Notes under the pieces: model-generated
Told to the model about the DNA's origin: nothing
The model's database searches: none
The model's input: the letters and a program-made list of their open reading frames with translations, nothing else
Translations under genes and position numbers: made by a program
DNA from: an uncultured Vampirovibrio sp.
GTDB taxonomy: Bacteria > Cyanobacteriota > Vampirovibrionia > Gastranaerophilales > Gastranaerophilaceae
Length of the DNA stretch: 64,000 nt
Direction of reading: 5' to 3'
NCBI GenBank assembly: GCA_910577635.1
Contig: CAJTNR010000010.1
Location: forward strand, 7,732 to 71,731
Shown: positions 8,745 through 16,704 of the stretch, in pieces
Layout of the letters: each line of letters begins with the position of its first letter
Position numbering within the stretch: position 1 is the stretch's first letter

Positions 8745-10168
8745 GTTCCTATTTTATGCACTCTTACAAAGTTAGTCCTTCCTGAAATCAGCTTAGGAGC
8801 TGAACCTGTAATAATTACATAATCTCCTTTTTTTAATCCTATTTCATTAATTAAGAAGTGGTCAATATTGACTAATAAATCTGCTCCTAAGACTTCATCC
8901 CATTTTTTTAAGTAAGGATAAACACCCCAAAAAAGACTCATTTTTTGACATGTTTTTTCATTATCCGAAACAAGGATTATAGGCACACTTGGTTTTAGTT
9001 TCGACATTAATCTTGTAGAAAAGCCAAAGTGAGAAAAACTAAGAATAGCTTTTGCGTTTACAAACTTGAGCATTTTATCCGCGCCATAGGCAATTGCCTG
9101 TCTTGTTATAGCTAAATCTTCCTCAATTTCAAATTCATTGTCGTAGTGGTAAAAATCACTTTTTTCAACACTTCTTGCGATTTTTGCCATTGTTTCAACA
9201 GCTTCAATCGGATAAGCTCCTACAGAAGTTTCACCGCTTAACATTACAGCGTCAGCGCCATCTATAATTGCATTAGCAACATCTGATGATTCAGCTCTTG
9301 TTGGAATCGGCTCTTCAATCATTGATTCAAGCATTTGAGTTGCTACTATTACAGGTCTTTTTTGTTTTATACATTCTTCTATAATTTTTTTCTGACAAAT
9401 AGGAACTTCAACACTTGATAGTTCGATTCCTAAGTCACCGCGCGCTACCATGATGCAATCGGATACTTCTACAATTTCAGCTAAATTGTCAATCGCCTGC
9501 GGCTTTTCAAGTTTCGATATTACAGGAATATCTGCACCTAAATCATTAATGTATTTTTTTGCTAGAAGTACATCATCTTTTTCTCTTACAAAAGACAGGG
9601 CAATATAATCAGCTTTATTGTCAACTGCAAACTTTATAAACTCAATATCTTTTTTTGTTACAGCTTCAAGACTGTTGGTTGATCCAGGGATATTCAATCC
9701 TTTTCTGGGTTTTAGAATTCCTCCGTTAACTACAGTTGTATAAACCTTGTTATCTTCAATTTTATCAACTACAACCTGGATTTTCCCGTCATCCAATAGA
9801 ATTTTGCTTTTCGGACTAACATCTTTCGCTATTCCTTGATAATCAACAGGAATTACCTCTTTAGCAGAAGAATTATGCGCAAAAACAGCACAGCTTCCTT
9901 TTTTTAGTTCAATATTGGATTCTAAATTCCCGACTCTAATCTTGGGTCCTTGTAAATCTACCATAATAGCGCAATACACACCAACTTTTTTTGCCGCAGC
10001 TCGAAGCATATCAAACTTTTTTTGATGGTCCTCCATATCCCCGTGAGAAGTGTTGAGTCTGAAGACATTAGCGCCTTTTAAAATTAATTTTTCAATTTTT
10101 TCTTCACTATTAACCGAAGGTCCGATAGTTGCTACTATTTTTGTCCGTTTATAAAATTTTTCTTCCAT
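8741..10168 (-). CDS. pyk: Pyruvate kinase
   Basis: At 475 residues this matches the usual bacterial length. It begins RTKIVATIGPSV; FRLNTSHGD (about 35-43), the catalytic ISKLEKPQAIDN (lysine near 223), the metal-binding VARGDLGIE and the GADAVMLSGETSVGAYP block are all present, followed by the regulatory C-terminal domain. There is no additional PEP-utiliser domain. The enzyme makes pyruvate and ATP from phosphoenolpyruvate and ADP, the last step of glycolysis; GAPDH of the same pathway is at 58.5 kb. The gene converges on the DUF475 gene with a 4-bp overlap. Confidence 0.97.
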   Translation of the reverse strand: MEEKFYKRTKIVATIGPSVNSEEKIEKLILKGANVFRLNTSHGDMEDHQKKFDMLRAAAKKVGVYCAIMVDLQGPKIRVGNLESNIELKKGSCAVFAHNSSAKEVIPVDYQGIAKDVSPKSKILLDDGKIQVVVDKIEDNKVYTTVVNGGILKPRKGLNIPGSTNSLEAVTKKDIEFIKFAVDNKADYIALSFVREKDDVLLAKKYINDLGADIPVISKLEKPQAIDNLAEIVEVSDCIMVARGDLGIELSSVEVPICQKKIIEECIKQKRPVIVATQMLESMIEEPIPTRAESSDVANAIIDGADAVMLSGETSVGAYPIEAVETMAKIARSVEKSDFYHYDNEFEIEEDLAITRQAIAYGADKMLKFVNAKAILSFSHFGFSTRLMSKLKPSVPIILVSDNEKTCQKMSLFWGVYPYLKKWDEVLGADLLVNIDHFLINEIGLKKGDYVIITGSAPKLISGRTNFVRVHKIGT

Positions 10169-10229
10169 AGGATTATTGTAACATAATTTTTTTTATGTGT
10201 TAAATTAAATTAAAGAAAGGAGTTGTATT

Positions 10230-10739
10230 ATGATGAATCAAAAAATGACAGAGGCTTTTTTGGATCAAATTAATAAAGAATTTTATTCCGAGTATCTTTA
10301 TTTATCAATGAAAGCTTACTTTGCAAATTTAAATTTACAGGGGTTTGTAAACTGGCTTGATGTTCAAGTCCAGGAAGAACATGCCCATGCGATGGGAATG
10401 TTTAACTATGTAATTGAAAGAGGAGAAAAAGTCGTTTTAAGTGCTATTGAAAAACCAGAGAACGACTGGAAGTGTCCTTTGGATGTTTTTCGATCAATTT
10501 TAGCTCACGAACAGTTTGTAACTTCAAAAATTAATGAACTGGCTCAGGTTGCGCAGGATACTAATGACAGAGCGGCTATGCTTTTTATTAACTGGTACAT
10601 TAAAGAACAGGTTGAAGAAGAAGCAAACGCTGGAGGTGTTTTAGCTCAATTAGAGCTCATTGGAGATGACAAAAGCGCGCTTTTTGCCCTTGATAAAGAA
10701 CTTGGCTTAAGAACTTTTGTTGCACCTGTAATTGGTTAG
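10230..10739 (+). CDS. ftnA: Non-haem ferritin
   Basis: This 169-residue four-helix-bundle protein has the ferroxidase ligands in place: EFYSEYLYLSMKAYF (first helix Glu), QVQEEHAHAMG (Glu-x-x-His, about 49-54), a Glu in ILAHEQFV (about 94) and KEQVEEEANAGG (about 127-138). Ferritin stores iron by oxidising Fe(II) and depositing ferric mineral inside a 24-subunit shell in the cytosol. A good Shine-Dalgarno (AAAGGAG) precedes two adjacent ATG codons; either may be used. Monocistronic, closed by a stem-loop at 10743-10780. Confidence 0.95.
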   Translation: MMNQKMTEAFLDQINKEFYSEYLYLSMKAYFANLNLQGFVNWLDVQVQEEHAHAMGMFNYVIERGEKVVLSAIEKPENDWKCPLDVFRSILAHEQFVTSKINELAQVAQDTNDRAAMLFINWYIKEQVEEEANAGGVLAQLELIGDDKSALFALDKELGLRTFVAPVIG

Positions 10740-10742
10740 TTT

Positions 10743-10780
10743 TTATGGGAGCTTTAAGTTTTATTTAAAAGCTCCCATAA
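10743..10780 (+). terminator. Stem-loop downstream of ferritin
   Basis: An inverted repeat (TTATGGGAGCTTT and AAAAGCTCCCATAA with an 11-nt loop) directly follows the ferritin stop. The T-run is weak and displaced (TTATGTAATTTTTTT), so this is a probable rather than certain intrinsic terminator. Confidence 0.6.
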
Positions 10781-10794
10781 TTATGTAATTTTTT

Positions 10795-11205
10795 TCACGA
10801 ATATACAACTTTAATTCCGGCTAAATTCTGAATTAGAATATCAATTGAGTTTAAATCACCCTTTTTGGCTTTTGAAAATCTTAGAATAAACTCTCTTGTA
10901 GAAGTATTTTCAATTAACTCTAAAATGTGTTTTGCATCATCTTTTGTAATATTATATCTATTTATAATATTGGTTATAATATCATCGTGTTTTGTTATAA
11001 AAATTTCACCTTTTCCTGTTAACAGCCAGTTTATGTTAATATTAAATTTAATTATTAATTGGGTTAGAAATTTTTCATTAGGCGGATTCTCGTTCCTTTC
11101 CCAGGCTCCAATTGTTCTGGTTGGAATATCTAATATTTCTGCTAAGTCTTTTACTGTTAAGTTAAGGTTACGTCTTATTGCTTTTAGTCTTTCACCTATA
11201 CTCAT
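10795..11205 (-). CDS. XRE-family repressor, 136 aa
   Basis: Residues 4-62 form an HTH of the Cro/C1 type: GERLKAIRRNLNLTVKDLAEILDIPTRTI is the helix-turn-helix (split here at 5-33), followed by the NEN(P)P turn and NINWLLTGKGE, a phrase common in phage-type repressors. The remaining ~70 residues are helical and may dimerise. There is no peptidase domain, so it is not a LexA-type self-cleaving repressor. It is divergent from the prepilin-like cysteine-rich gene at 11430, with a palindrome placed between a TTGACA box and the start region (11247-11262). It may regulate itself and that neighbour. Inference from arrangement. Confidence 0.8.
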   Translation of the reverse strand: MSIGERLKAIRRNLNLTVKDLAEILDIPTRTIGAWERNENPPNEKFLTQLIIKFNININWLLTGKGEIFITKHDDIITNIINRYNITKDDAKHILELIENTSTREFILRFSKAKKGDLNSIDILIQNLAGIKVVYS

Positions 11206-11237
11206 TGATTAATTTGTACCATTTTTATGTAATCATC

Positions 11238-11266
11238 TTGACAAAGTTACATAATGATGTAATAAT
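11238..11266 (+). promoter_or_regulatory. Candidate promoter reading toward the prepilin-like gene
   Basis: A consensus -35 box TTGACA (11238-11243) is followed after 17 bp by AATAAT (11261-11266; TAATAA one base earlier). It points right toward the gene at 11430, about 160 bp away. The operator-like palindrome lies exactly in the spacer. Confidence 0.5.
11247..11262. promoter_or_regulatory. Operator-like palindrome in the divergent control region
   Basis: TTACATAATGATGTAA is a perfect 6+6 palindrome with a 4-bp centre, sitting between the -35 and -10 boxes of the rightward promoter and 42 bp from the start of the XRE gene. A further half-site ATGTAA occurs at 11227-11232. This is the expected position for a repressor operator. 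Confidence 0.5.
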
Positions 11267-11429
11267 GATAATATACTGTAGCTCTGCTAACTACATCTTA
11301 ACACAAAATTCCAGCAGCGCTTAATATTGTAGTGCTGTTATATTTAAAATTTTACAAAAATTTTCAAATGCCAATTATTATAATAAAAATATCAAAATAC
11401 CTATACACAAAATAAAGAAAGAAAAAACT

Positions 11430-13415
11430 ATGAAAAAATCTGGCTTTTTTGCCTATTTTAGGCTTCCTAAGGTAAATTTTGCCTTTTCTCTAATCGAGCT
11501 ATTAATAAGCTTGATTACAATTTCAGTCATCCTGGCTAGCTTAGCCCCTGTTGTTACTCATAAGCTAAAACACGGGGGAATATCTGTCGGTCAGGGTAAG
11601 TCTATAACCAATCAGTGCAGCGCTTTTAGTGCTAGTTGTCAGTTGTGTACTAAAACCGAGTGTTTGTTGTGTACATTAACTTGTCCTGACGGACAGTACT
11701 TCGATAAGCCAACTTGTACTTGTAAAAATTGTATTAGTAATTGTAATAGATGTACAAACGCAACTGCTTGTGATAGATGCAAAGCTGGTTATCAAAAAAG
11801 CGGTAATAGCTGCAGCGCATGCGGCGCTGGATATTATTCCACAGAAGGTGGTGCTTGTCAAAAGTGCCCTAAAGGACAGAGATCTAATTCAACATCAGCA
11901 TCAACTGGTTGTACAAATTGTACTGGTAGCGAATATCAGGATCAAGAAGGGCAGTCAAGTTGTAAAACTTGTACGTCTGGTTTTGTAAGTGATAGCAATA
12001 GGGCTTGTACAACATGTTCAGCTGGTACTAAGTGGAATGGCAGTTCTTGCGAAAATTGTCCTGCAGGGTATTATTCAAACAGCGCTAATACTACAACCTG
12101 CACTGCATGTTCATCTGGTACATATCAAAACGAAACAGGAAAAACAAGCTGTAAGAGCTGCAGCGGAGCAAATGAATATCAGGATTCTACAGGACAAAGT
12201 AGTTGTAAAACTTGTGGAGCTAATTCTGTACCTAATGCTTCTCATACAGGGTGTAGTTCAACTTGTCAAACTACAGCTAATTGTACAGGAAATCAATACT
12301 TAAAGGATAATTGTACTTGTACTGCTTGTCCAAGCGGACAAACACCTAATTCCACTAAAACAGGATGTGATACTGTAGCTGCCGATTGTTCAGCTGATGG
12401 TAAATATTATATAGCTGCAACTAATTCTTGTGGAGACTGTGCAGCAGGTTGTAAAACTTGTACAAGTTCAACTGCTTGTACAAAGTGTACTAATACAAGT
12501 GATTATAAGCTTGTAGATGGAGTATGCAAAGCCTATAAATACCCAACTTCTCAAGCTGATTGTGATAGGATCAGTAATAATACCTCGGTCTATATCCCTA
12601 ATAGTGTCGCCGATTATGTTAAGGATACGAAATCAAGTGTGCGCGGGGGTCGAGGAATTTGTGTGACCAGAAGAAATGCTGGGGATTTGGGTGGACCCGA
12701 GCTGTCCAGTGCAATTAAAAAAATTAATGCGGATGATACTAAAGGAGTCTGTGATAATGATAATAAGCAAGAATGTTGTTGGATAGGGTATTCAGGGAAA
12801 ACCGGCACAAAGAGGACTGCAAGGGCAAACGCAACAGATGATAATGGTAATGTAACAGCTAGATATTGCAATAATAACATAGGAAGTGTTGATGTGCTTC
12901 AAGAAACTGTGAATAAGAAGACCATTAAATTGGTAAGTGCTTTTAACTACGAAGCTTGCAATAGAACAGTTTGTAATTGGTGGGCAGCTAATTATACATG
13001 CGCTAACTACGCTCCAAGCGGCGGGGTAAGTAAGGTTGGGGATTGGGCTTTACCTAGTAAAAAGAATCTAGATGTGATTAAGGTGGCGATAGATGGTGGG
13101 CCCAAAAGCAAAACTGATAAAGCGGCCGAAATTTGGGTTCAAAAGTGGAGCGGCGAGGGCGGTTTGCAGTTATGTGCAAGTGATGTGAAGAGCTCTGTCA
13201 GCGGCAGCCCACGCTGTGATGCGTGCACGTCAAGGTGCTACAATGGGATAAAGGGCGAGCAGAGTTGCGACCCTGCGAATATCTGGGGATCTGAGAAACT
13301 ACAAATGAATACTATACAAGCGGGGCTTGGGGAAACCCTGAAATGGAGTGAATTCGGTGTTCCCGAGCGTTACAACGGGTCTGTACGTTGCGTTTTGGAA
13401 AAATACATAGAGTAA
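11430..13415 (+). CDS. Prepilin-leader cysteine-rich surface protein, 661 aa
   Basis: The N-terminus has a class III/type IV prepilin leader: basic residues, then NFA-FSLIELLISLITISVILA, with cleavage expected after Ala18 and the conserved Glu at +5. A hydrophobic stalk helix follows. Residues about 65-365 are a long series of cysteine repeats (C-x2-C, C-x3-GYY, GxYQxxxGxxxCxxC) resembling furin/GCC2-GCC3/VSP-like repeats known mainly from eukaryotic surface proteins. The C-terminal ~290 residues form a separate domain ending SVRCVLEKY, like the end of FISUMP or C-type-lectin-like domains. That domain recurs in the gene at 62899-64000. It is probably exported through a type IV pilus/type II-like machine and displayed at the surface. 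The 3' part (from about 12600) is visibly more GC-rich than the 5' part. Weak Shine-Dalgarno (AAAGAAAG). Terminator at 13447-13474. Confidence 0.8.
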   Translation: MKKSGFFAYFRLPKVNFAFSLIELLISLITISVILASLAPVVTHKLKHGGISVGQGKSITNQCSAFSASCQLCTKTECLLCTLTCPDGQYFDKPTCTCKNCISNCNRCTNATACDRCKAGYQKSGNSCSACGAGYYSTEGGACQKCPKGQRSNSTSASTGCTNCTGSEYQDQEGQSSCKTCTSGFVSDSNRACTTCSAGTKWNGSSCENCPAGYYSNSANTTTCTACSSGTYQNETGKTSCKSCSGANEYQDSTGQSSCKTCGANSVPNASHTGCSSTCQTTANCTGNQYLKDNCTCTACPSGQTPNSTKTGCDTVAADCSADGKYYIAATNSCGDCAAGCKTCTSSTACTKCTNTSDYKLVDGVCKAYKYPTSQADCDRISNNTSVYIPNSVADYVKDTKSSVRGGRGICVTRRNAGDLGGPELSSAIKKINADDTKGVCDNDNKQECCWIGYSGKTGTKRTARANATDDNGNVTARYCNNNIGSVDVLQETVNKKTIKLVSAFNYEACNRTVCNWWAANYTCANYAPSGGVSKVGDWALPSKKNLDVIKVAIDGGPKSKTDKAAEIWVQKWSGEGGLQLCASDVKSSVSGSPRCDACTSRCYNGIKGEQSCDPANIWGSEKLQMNTIQAGLGETLKWSEFGVPERYNGSVRCVLEKYIE

Positions 13416-13446
13416 AATTTTATATATTAATTTGTGTTTTGATACC

Positions 13447-13474
13447 TGGGTCTTGATACAAGACCCATTTTTTT
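13447..13474 (+). terminator. Intrinsic terminator
   Basis: A 9-bp perfect stem (TGGGTCTTG / CAAGACCCA, loop ATA) followed by seven T closes the cysteine-rich gene. The T-run overlaps the end of the convergent purine nucleoside phosphorylase gene. Confidence 0.92.
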
Positions 13475-14282
13475 ATATTTTTTCAATAATTTTTTTAATC
13501 AATCGACAAAGGTTGTTTCCTGCGGTTTTTCCTACTTCAAGAACTTCGCTATGGGCTGGTTTTTTATTAGATACTCCGGTTGCAAAGTTTGTAATTAAGC
13601 TAAAACCAATGATATTCATCTTTAAATAATTGGCTACAATTGCTTCTGGAACTGAGCTCATCCCGATGACATCTGCCCCAAGACACCTATAAGCGCGCAC
13701 TTCTGCTGCAGTTTCATAGCTAGGTCCTGTTGTTGCAAGATAAACACCTTCTTTTAAGGGGATATTAAGTTCACTAGCGCAATTGTGCGCAAGTTTTTGT
13801 AATTCTATATTATAGCAATCACTCATATCAGGAAACCTTTCCCCTAAAGACTCATCGTTTTTGCCAATCAGAGGATTTGAGCCCATAAAGTTGATATGGT
13901 CAGCTATTAGCATAATTTCCCCAGGGGCAAGGTCTTTTTTAGTTGAACCTGCAGCATTTGTTATAAAAAGAGTTTCAACACCAAGTTTTTTGAACACTTT
14001 AATAGGAAAGGTCGAAGTTTGAAGAGAATTTCCTTCGTAGTAGTGGAATCTTCCCTGCATAATTACAGTTTTTTTTCCTGCAATTTCGCAGAACAAAAGT
14101 TCACCCTTGTGACCTTCAACATTAGATTCACCAAAGCCCGGAATTTCACAGTATTTAATAGTAATCCCGCTTAAATTATCGCAAAAACAACCTAAGCCCG
14201 AGCCTAGGATGATTCCTACTTCGGGCTTAAAGTTATTTGTTTTTAAATTTATAAAATCAACAGTTTCTTTAATTGATGTCAT
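13473..14282 (-). CDS. punA: Purine nucleoside phosphorylase
   Basis: This 269-residue protein belongs to the trimeric PNP family. Visible motifs are GIILGSGLG (phosphate loop, about 23-31), GRFHYYEG (about 77-84), TNAAGS (about 108-113), GPSYETAAEVRAYRCLGADVIG (shortened: GPSYETAAEVR, then GADVIGMS) and the base-binding TNFATGVS (about 237-244). The enzyme splits purine nucleosides with phosphate to free base and ribose-1-phosphate for salvage. It is the last gene of a minus-strand pair after the small omega-like gene at 14284-14529, with 1 bp between them. A pyrimidine counterpart is at 30923. Confidence 0.95.
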   Translation of the reverse strand: MTSIKETVDFINLKTNNFKPEVGIILGSGLGCFCDNLSGITIKYCEIPGFGESNVEGHKGELLFCEIAGKKTVIMQGRFHYYEGNSLQTSTFPIKVFKKLGVETLFITNAAGSTKKDLAPGEIMLIADHINFMGSNPLIGKNDESLGERFPDMSDCYNIELQKLAHNCASELNIPLKEGVYLATTGPSYETAAEVRAYRCLGADVIGMSSVPEAIVANYLKMNIIGFSLITNFATGVSNKKPAHSEVLEVGKTAGNNLCRLIKKIIEKI

Positions 14283-14283
14283 T

Positions 14284-14529
14284 TTATCCTACAAGACCGT
14301 CGTCATCTGATTCTGAGGCTTTAACCATGATTGCATGCTGAACCGGTTTTTCCTTTTTAACATTAGAATCAAAAGCAATATCAACATCAAAACCAAAATC
14401 ATCCCTTGGTTTTTTCATCTGTGATTCATCTACTAATTTTTTTGCTAATTCAATTAATTCATATACAAGTTGATATCTATTGGGGGCTTTTTCGTTTAAA
14501 TCCCAAGCGGTTTTAGTAATTTGGCTCAT
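14284..14529 (-). CDS. rpoZ: Probable RNA polymerase omega subunit
   Basis: This is an 81-residue protein. Residues 16-35 contain APNRYQLVYELIELAKKL, which matches the conserved omega pattern '(N/S)(R/K)(Y/F)xLVxxxxxRAxxL', and the later KPVQHAIMVKA resembles the 'KPxxxAxxEI' strand of omega. The linker is longer and more acidic than usual. Omega stabilises assembly of the beta' subunit in RNA polymerase. An SD-like AGGAGA lies just before the ATG. The gene is one base upstream of the PNP gene, so they are probably cotranscribed. The assignment rests on a short motif, so it is tentative. Confidence 0.55.
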   Translation of the reverse strand: MSQITKTAWDLNEKAPNRYQLVYELIELAKKLVDESQMKKPRDDFGFDVDIAFDSNVKKEKPVQHAIMVKASESDDDGLVG

Positions 14530-14588
14530 AATTTTCTCCTATAAACTAATTCTACAACGAAAACAAATTACTATCAAGTAGGGATGGG

Positions 14589-15143
14589 TTAATATTCGTA
14601 CTCAAACATTCTATCGCTGTATTTTCTGTAGTATTCATACTTTTCAGGGCTTATTAACCTCAAAAACCCGTCAATAAGACCAACATCATCTCTTTTTCTG
14701 AGCTGAATCGAATCGTTTCTCATTCTCTTAACGTTTCTTTTAGAACTAATTGAAGCAGGAAGTGCGACACCTGCTAACATTGTATTTGATGAAGCAAGTT
14801 TTAATCTTCTTATTCTATCCTGAGCTGAAGTGTACTCCCAAACTCTTCCTAGAAGTTCAAATTCAAGGTTTTTGAGCCTTTGAGCATCATCGAACTCGGG
14901 ATATGATCTTGGAAAGTGTCTTTTTTCAAGCATTTCAATCATTCTTAAGTCTTTTTGGCTGAGCTCAACCGGAGCTTTAGTGGGAGTTGCATTTTGAATA
15001 GCTTCTTTAGTTATTGTTATTGTCTTAGCGGGTTCTGAACAATAACAGCTAAGGGGCAGAAAGATAAGATAAAAAACAATAGCAAAAAAAGTACAATATT
15101 CTATTTGTAATGTAATATTTCTTGATAATTTTTCCATAATCAT
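14589..15143 (-). CDS. Exported hypothetical protein, 184 aa
   Basis: Residues 1-36 contain a hydrophobic segment (TFFAIVFYLIFLPLSCYC) that looks like a signal peptide or lipoprotein signal; the Cys at its end could be a lipid site, but the match is imperfect. The mature part contains LEFELLGRVWEYTSAQDRIRRL (about 92-113; cited with the key residues E, LGR, RIRRL), a pattern 'E..(L)LG(R)..E....(D)RI.RL' that recurs in exported proteins of cyanobacterial relatives. The C-terminus is basic with many Arg/Lys/Tyr. Function unknown. The gene lies upstream of rpoZ/punA on the same strand (59 bp gap). Confidence 0.55.
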   Translation of the reverse strand: MIMEKLSRNITLQIEYCTFFAIVFYLIFLPLSCYCSEPAKTITITKEAIQNATPTKAPVELSQKDLRMIEMLEKRHFPRSYPEFDDAQRLKNLEFELLGRVWEYTSAQDRIRRLKLASSNTMLAGVALPASISSKRNVKRMRNDSIQLRKRDDVGLIDGFLRLISPEKYEYYRKYSDRMFEYEY

Positions 15144-15324
15144 CTAAGAATAGCTTATTTACAATTGAATTTAATTAGAGTTTACTTTAATGAATAGGGG
15201 TAGTATTAAGTTTTGTAAAAAAATAAAGAAAATTTGAACAAAAGCCTAAAGTTGGATGAAAAAATGCCGTTAAGCTTAATATCGGGCAGTAATAAGGATG
15301 ACTGTAAAGTTATACGGTGTGATT

Positions 15325-15891
15325 ATGAAAAGAATTATTTTAGCAATTATTGTACTTGTAAGTTTGATTTTGAATATTCAAACCACATTTGCTCTTGATT
15401 ATTCAAGAATTTCAACTAATACAAAAATCGTTGCAGCGCTCAATTGTTTAAATACAATAAACAGAAGGGATGTAATTGCAATTCTATATGGTCACAATTC
15501 AACTAAAAAGCCAATCAGAGTAATGTTTAGAGATTTAGCGGTTTATGGATGTTCTGACTGTGAGGCGCTCACTGTTAAAACTAAGAATAATGGTCTTGTA
15601 ATCTACATCAACTCAGAGCACAAAGGTGCAACTCCTGAATGCATTGCTTGTTTAATAGCACACGAATCCCAGCACCACACATTTACAAATTCAAGACAAG
15701 AAGAACTAAGAGCCTGGATTTCAGAAACACAAGCCTGGAATGAGTTTGTTAAAAGAAACAAAGCTTTGGCTAGTTTAAATGAGCCTTTAGCAAAACGTGA
15801 AAACTACATTGCAAAAATTAAAGCAAAGAACGGAGTTATGGGAGTTCAAAAGATAATTGCATCAAACCCGGTTTATGCTGGACTTAATTAA
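15325..15891 (+). CDS. Exported putative zinc peptidase-like protein, 188 aa
   Basis: The ATG at 15325 is preferred because it directly starts a signal peptide (MKRIILAIIVLVSLILNIQ..., cleaved near TTFA-L); an upstream ATG at 15298 would add nine polar residues. In the mature part, ACLIAHESQHHTF (around residue 110) contains an HExxH zinc-binding motif, followed 20-25 residues on by a Glu/Trp-rich helix (EELRAWISETQAWNEF) that could carry the third ligand. Three cysteines (CSDCEA, CIAC) are close to it. This suggests a small secreted metallopeptidase or an inactive relative. It converges on the endonuclease IV-like gene and shares TTAA at the stops. Confidence 0.6.
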   Translation: MKRIILAIIVLVSLILNIQTTFALDYSRISTNTKIVAALNCLNTINRRDVIAILYGHNSTKKPIRVMFRDLAVYGCSDCEALTVKTKNNGLVIYINSEHKGATPECIACLIAHESQHHTFTNSRQEELRAWISETQAWNEFVKRNKALASLNEPLAKRENYIAKIKAKNGVMGVQKIIASNPVYAGLN

Positions 15892-16694
15892 AGACTAAGA
15901 TAATAATCTCTTAATAATATAGCATCCACTTCAATATTAGGACTTTCACAAACCAAAACTCCTTTAACATTAAACTTTTTTAGCGCCTTTAATAAATCTT
16001 TATAGTTAAAATCACTTTCATCAAGAATTAAATGTTTTTTTTCTCCCTTTATAGAATAATCAATCCCTGCTGCATGGCAATGAAAATTATTAAGAGCATT
16101 ATCCCCTAAATTAGTCGCAATTTTATCCAATATTGAACAAAATTCGCTATAAGTATTAAAAGCACCGTTTTCACGTGCGTGAATATGGGAAAAATCAACA
16201 CAAGGAAGAATAAAAGAGAAGTTTTTACAAAGCTCGATAATTTCATCTATTGTTCCCCATTGGCTTTTTTTGCCTGTTGTTTCAGGTCTTATCCAAATTT
16301 TTTCCTTGATTGATTGAGCAATTATCTCGTGTCTTTCAATCATTTTTTTAGTTACTGTTTTTGAATCTTCTCCAAGATAAAATCCAGCATGGTATGTTAT
16401 TGAATAAGCACCTAAGTCAAGAGCTGCTTGATAAGTATCTAAAACTCTTTTAATACTTGCCTCTATTTTTTGCTCTTCTTTAGCATTAAGATTAATGTAA
16501 TAGGGTCCATGGTGGGTGATAACTTTATCCCCTCGATTAAGAATAGCTTCTTTTGTTTTAGCGGAATATCGAACCCCATGGACAAACTCCACTTCAAGCC
16601 CGTCAAGATTAAGTTCTTCAAGCCTTTTAAAGGCATCTTCATATCCTTTAGAAGTTATTGGTACACCAGCTGTTAAAAAATTTAGTTTATCCAT
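15888..16694 (-). CDS. Endonuclease IV-like AP endonuclease / TIM-barrel protein
   Basis: This 268-residue protein has the xylose-isomerase-like TIM barrel used by endonuclease IV (Nfo). Metal-ligand motifs are present in order: THHGPYYINL (about 60-69), SITYHAGFYLG (about 98-108), IRPETTGK (Glu, about 136), PCVDFSHIHAREN (Asp-x-x-His, about 165-177), FHCHAAGI (about 200) and the closing CESPN (Glu, about 250). These correspond to the trinuclear zinc ligands of Nfo. It would cut DNA 5' of abasic sites. It is closest in style to archaeal/deep-branching Nfo-like proteins, so the activity is likely but not certain. Head of a 4-gene minus-strand run ending at the convergent HExxH gene. Confidence 0.75.
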   Translation of the reverse strand: MDKLNFLTAGVPITSKGYEDAFKRLEELNLDGLEVEFVHGVRYSAKTKEAILNRGDKVITHHGPYYINLNAKEEQKIEASIKRVLDTYQAALDLGAYSITYHAGFYLGEDSKTVTKKMIERHEIIAQSIKEKIWIRPETTGKKSQWGTIDEIIELCKNFSFILPCVDFSHIHARENGAFNTYSEFCSILDKIATNLGDNALNNFHCHAAGIDYSIKGEKKHLILDESDFNYKDLLKALKKFNVKGVLVCESPNIEVDAILLRDYYLSL

Positions 16695-16704
16695 TTTTTT
16701 CTTT

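Noticed and set aside
11676..12303. Frames on both strands inside the cysteine-rich gene
   Set aside because: Caused by the repetitive TGT/TGC-rich sequence; the main frame has a leader, repeats and terminator.
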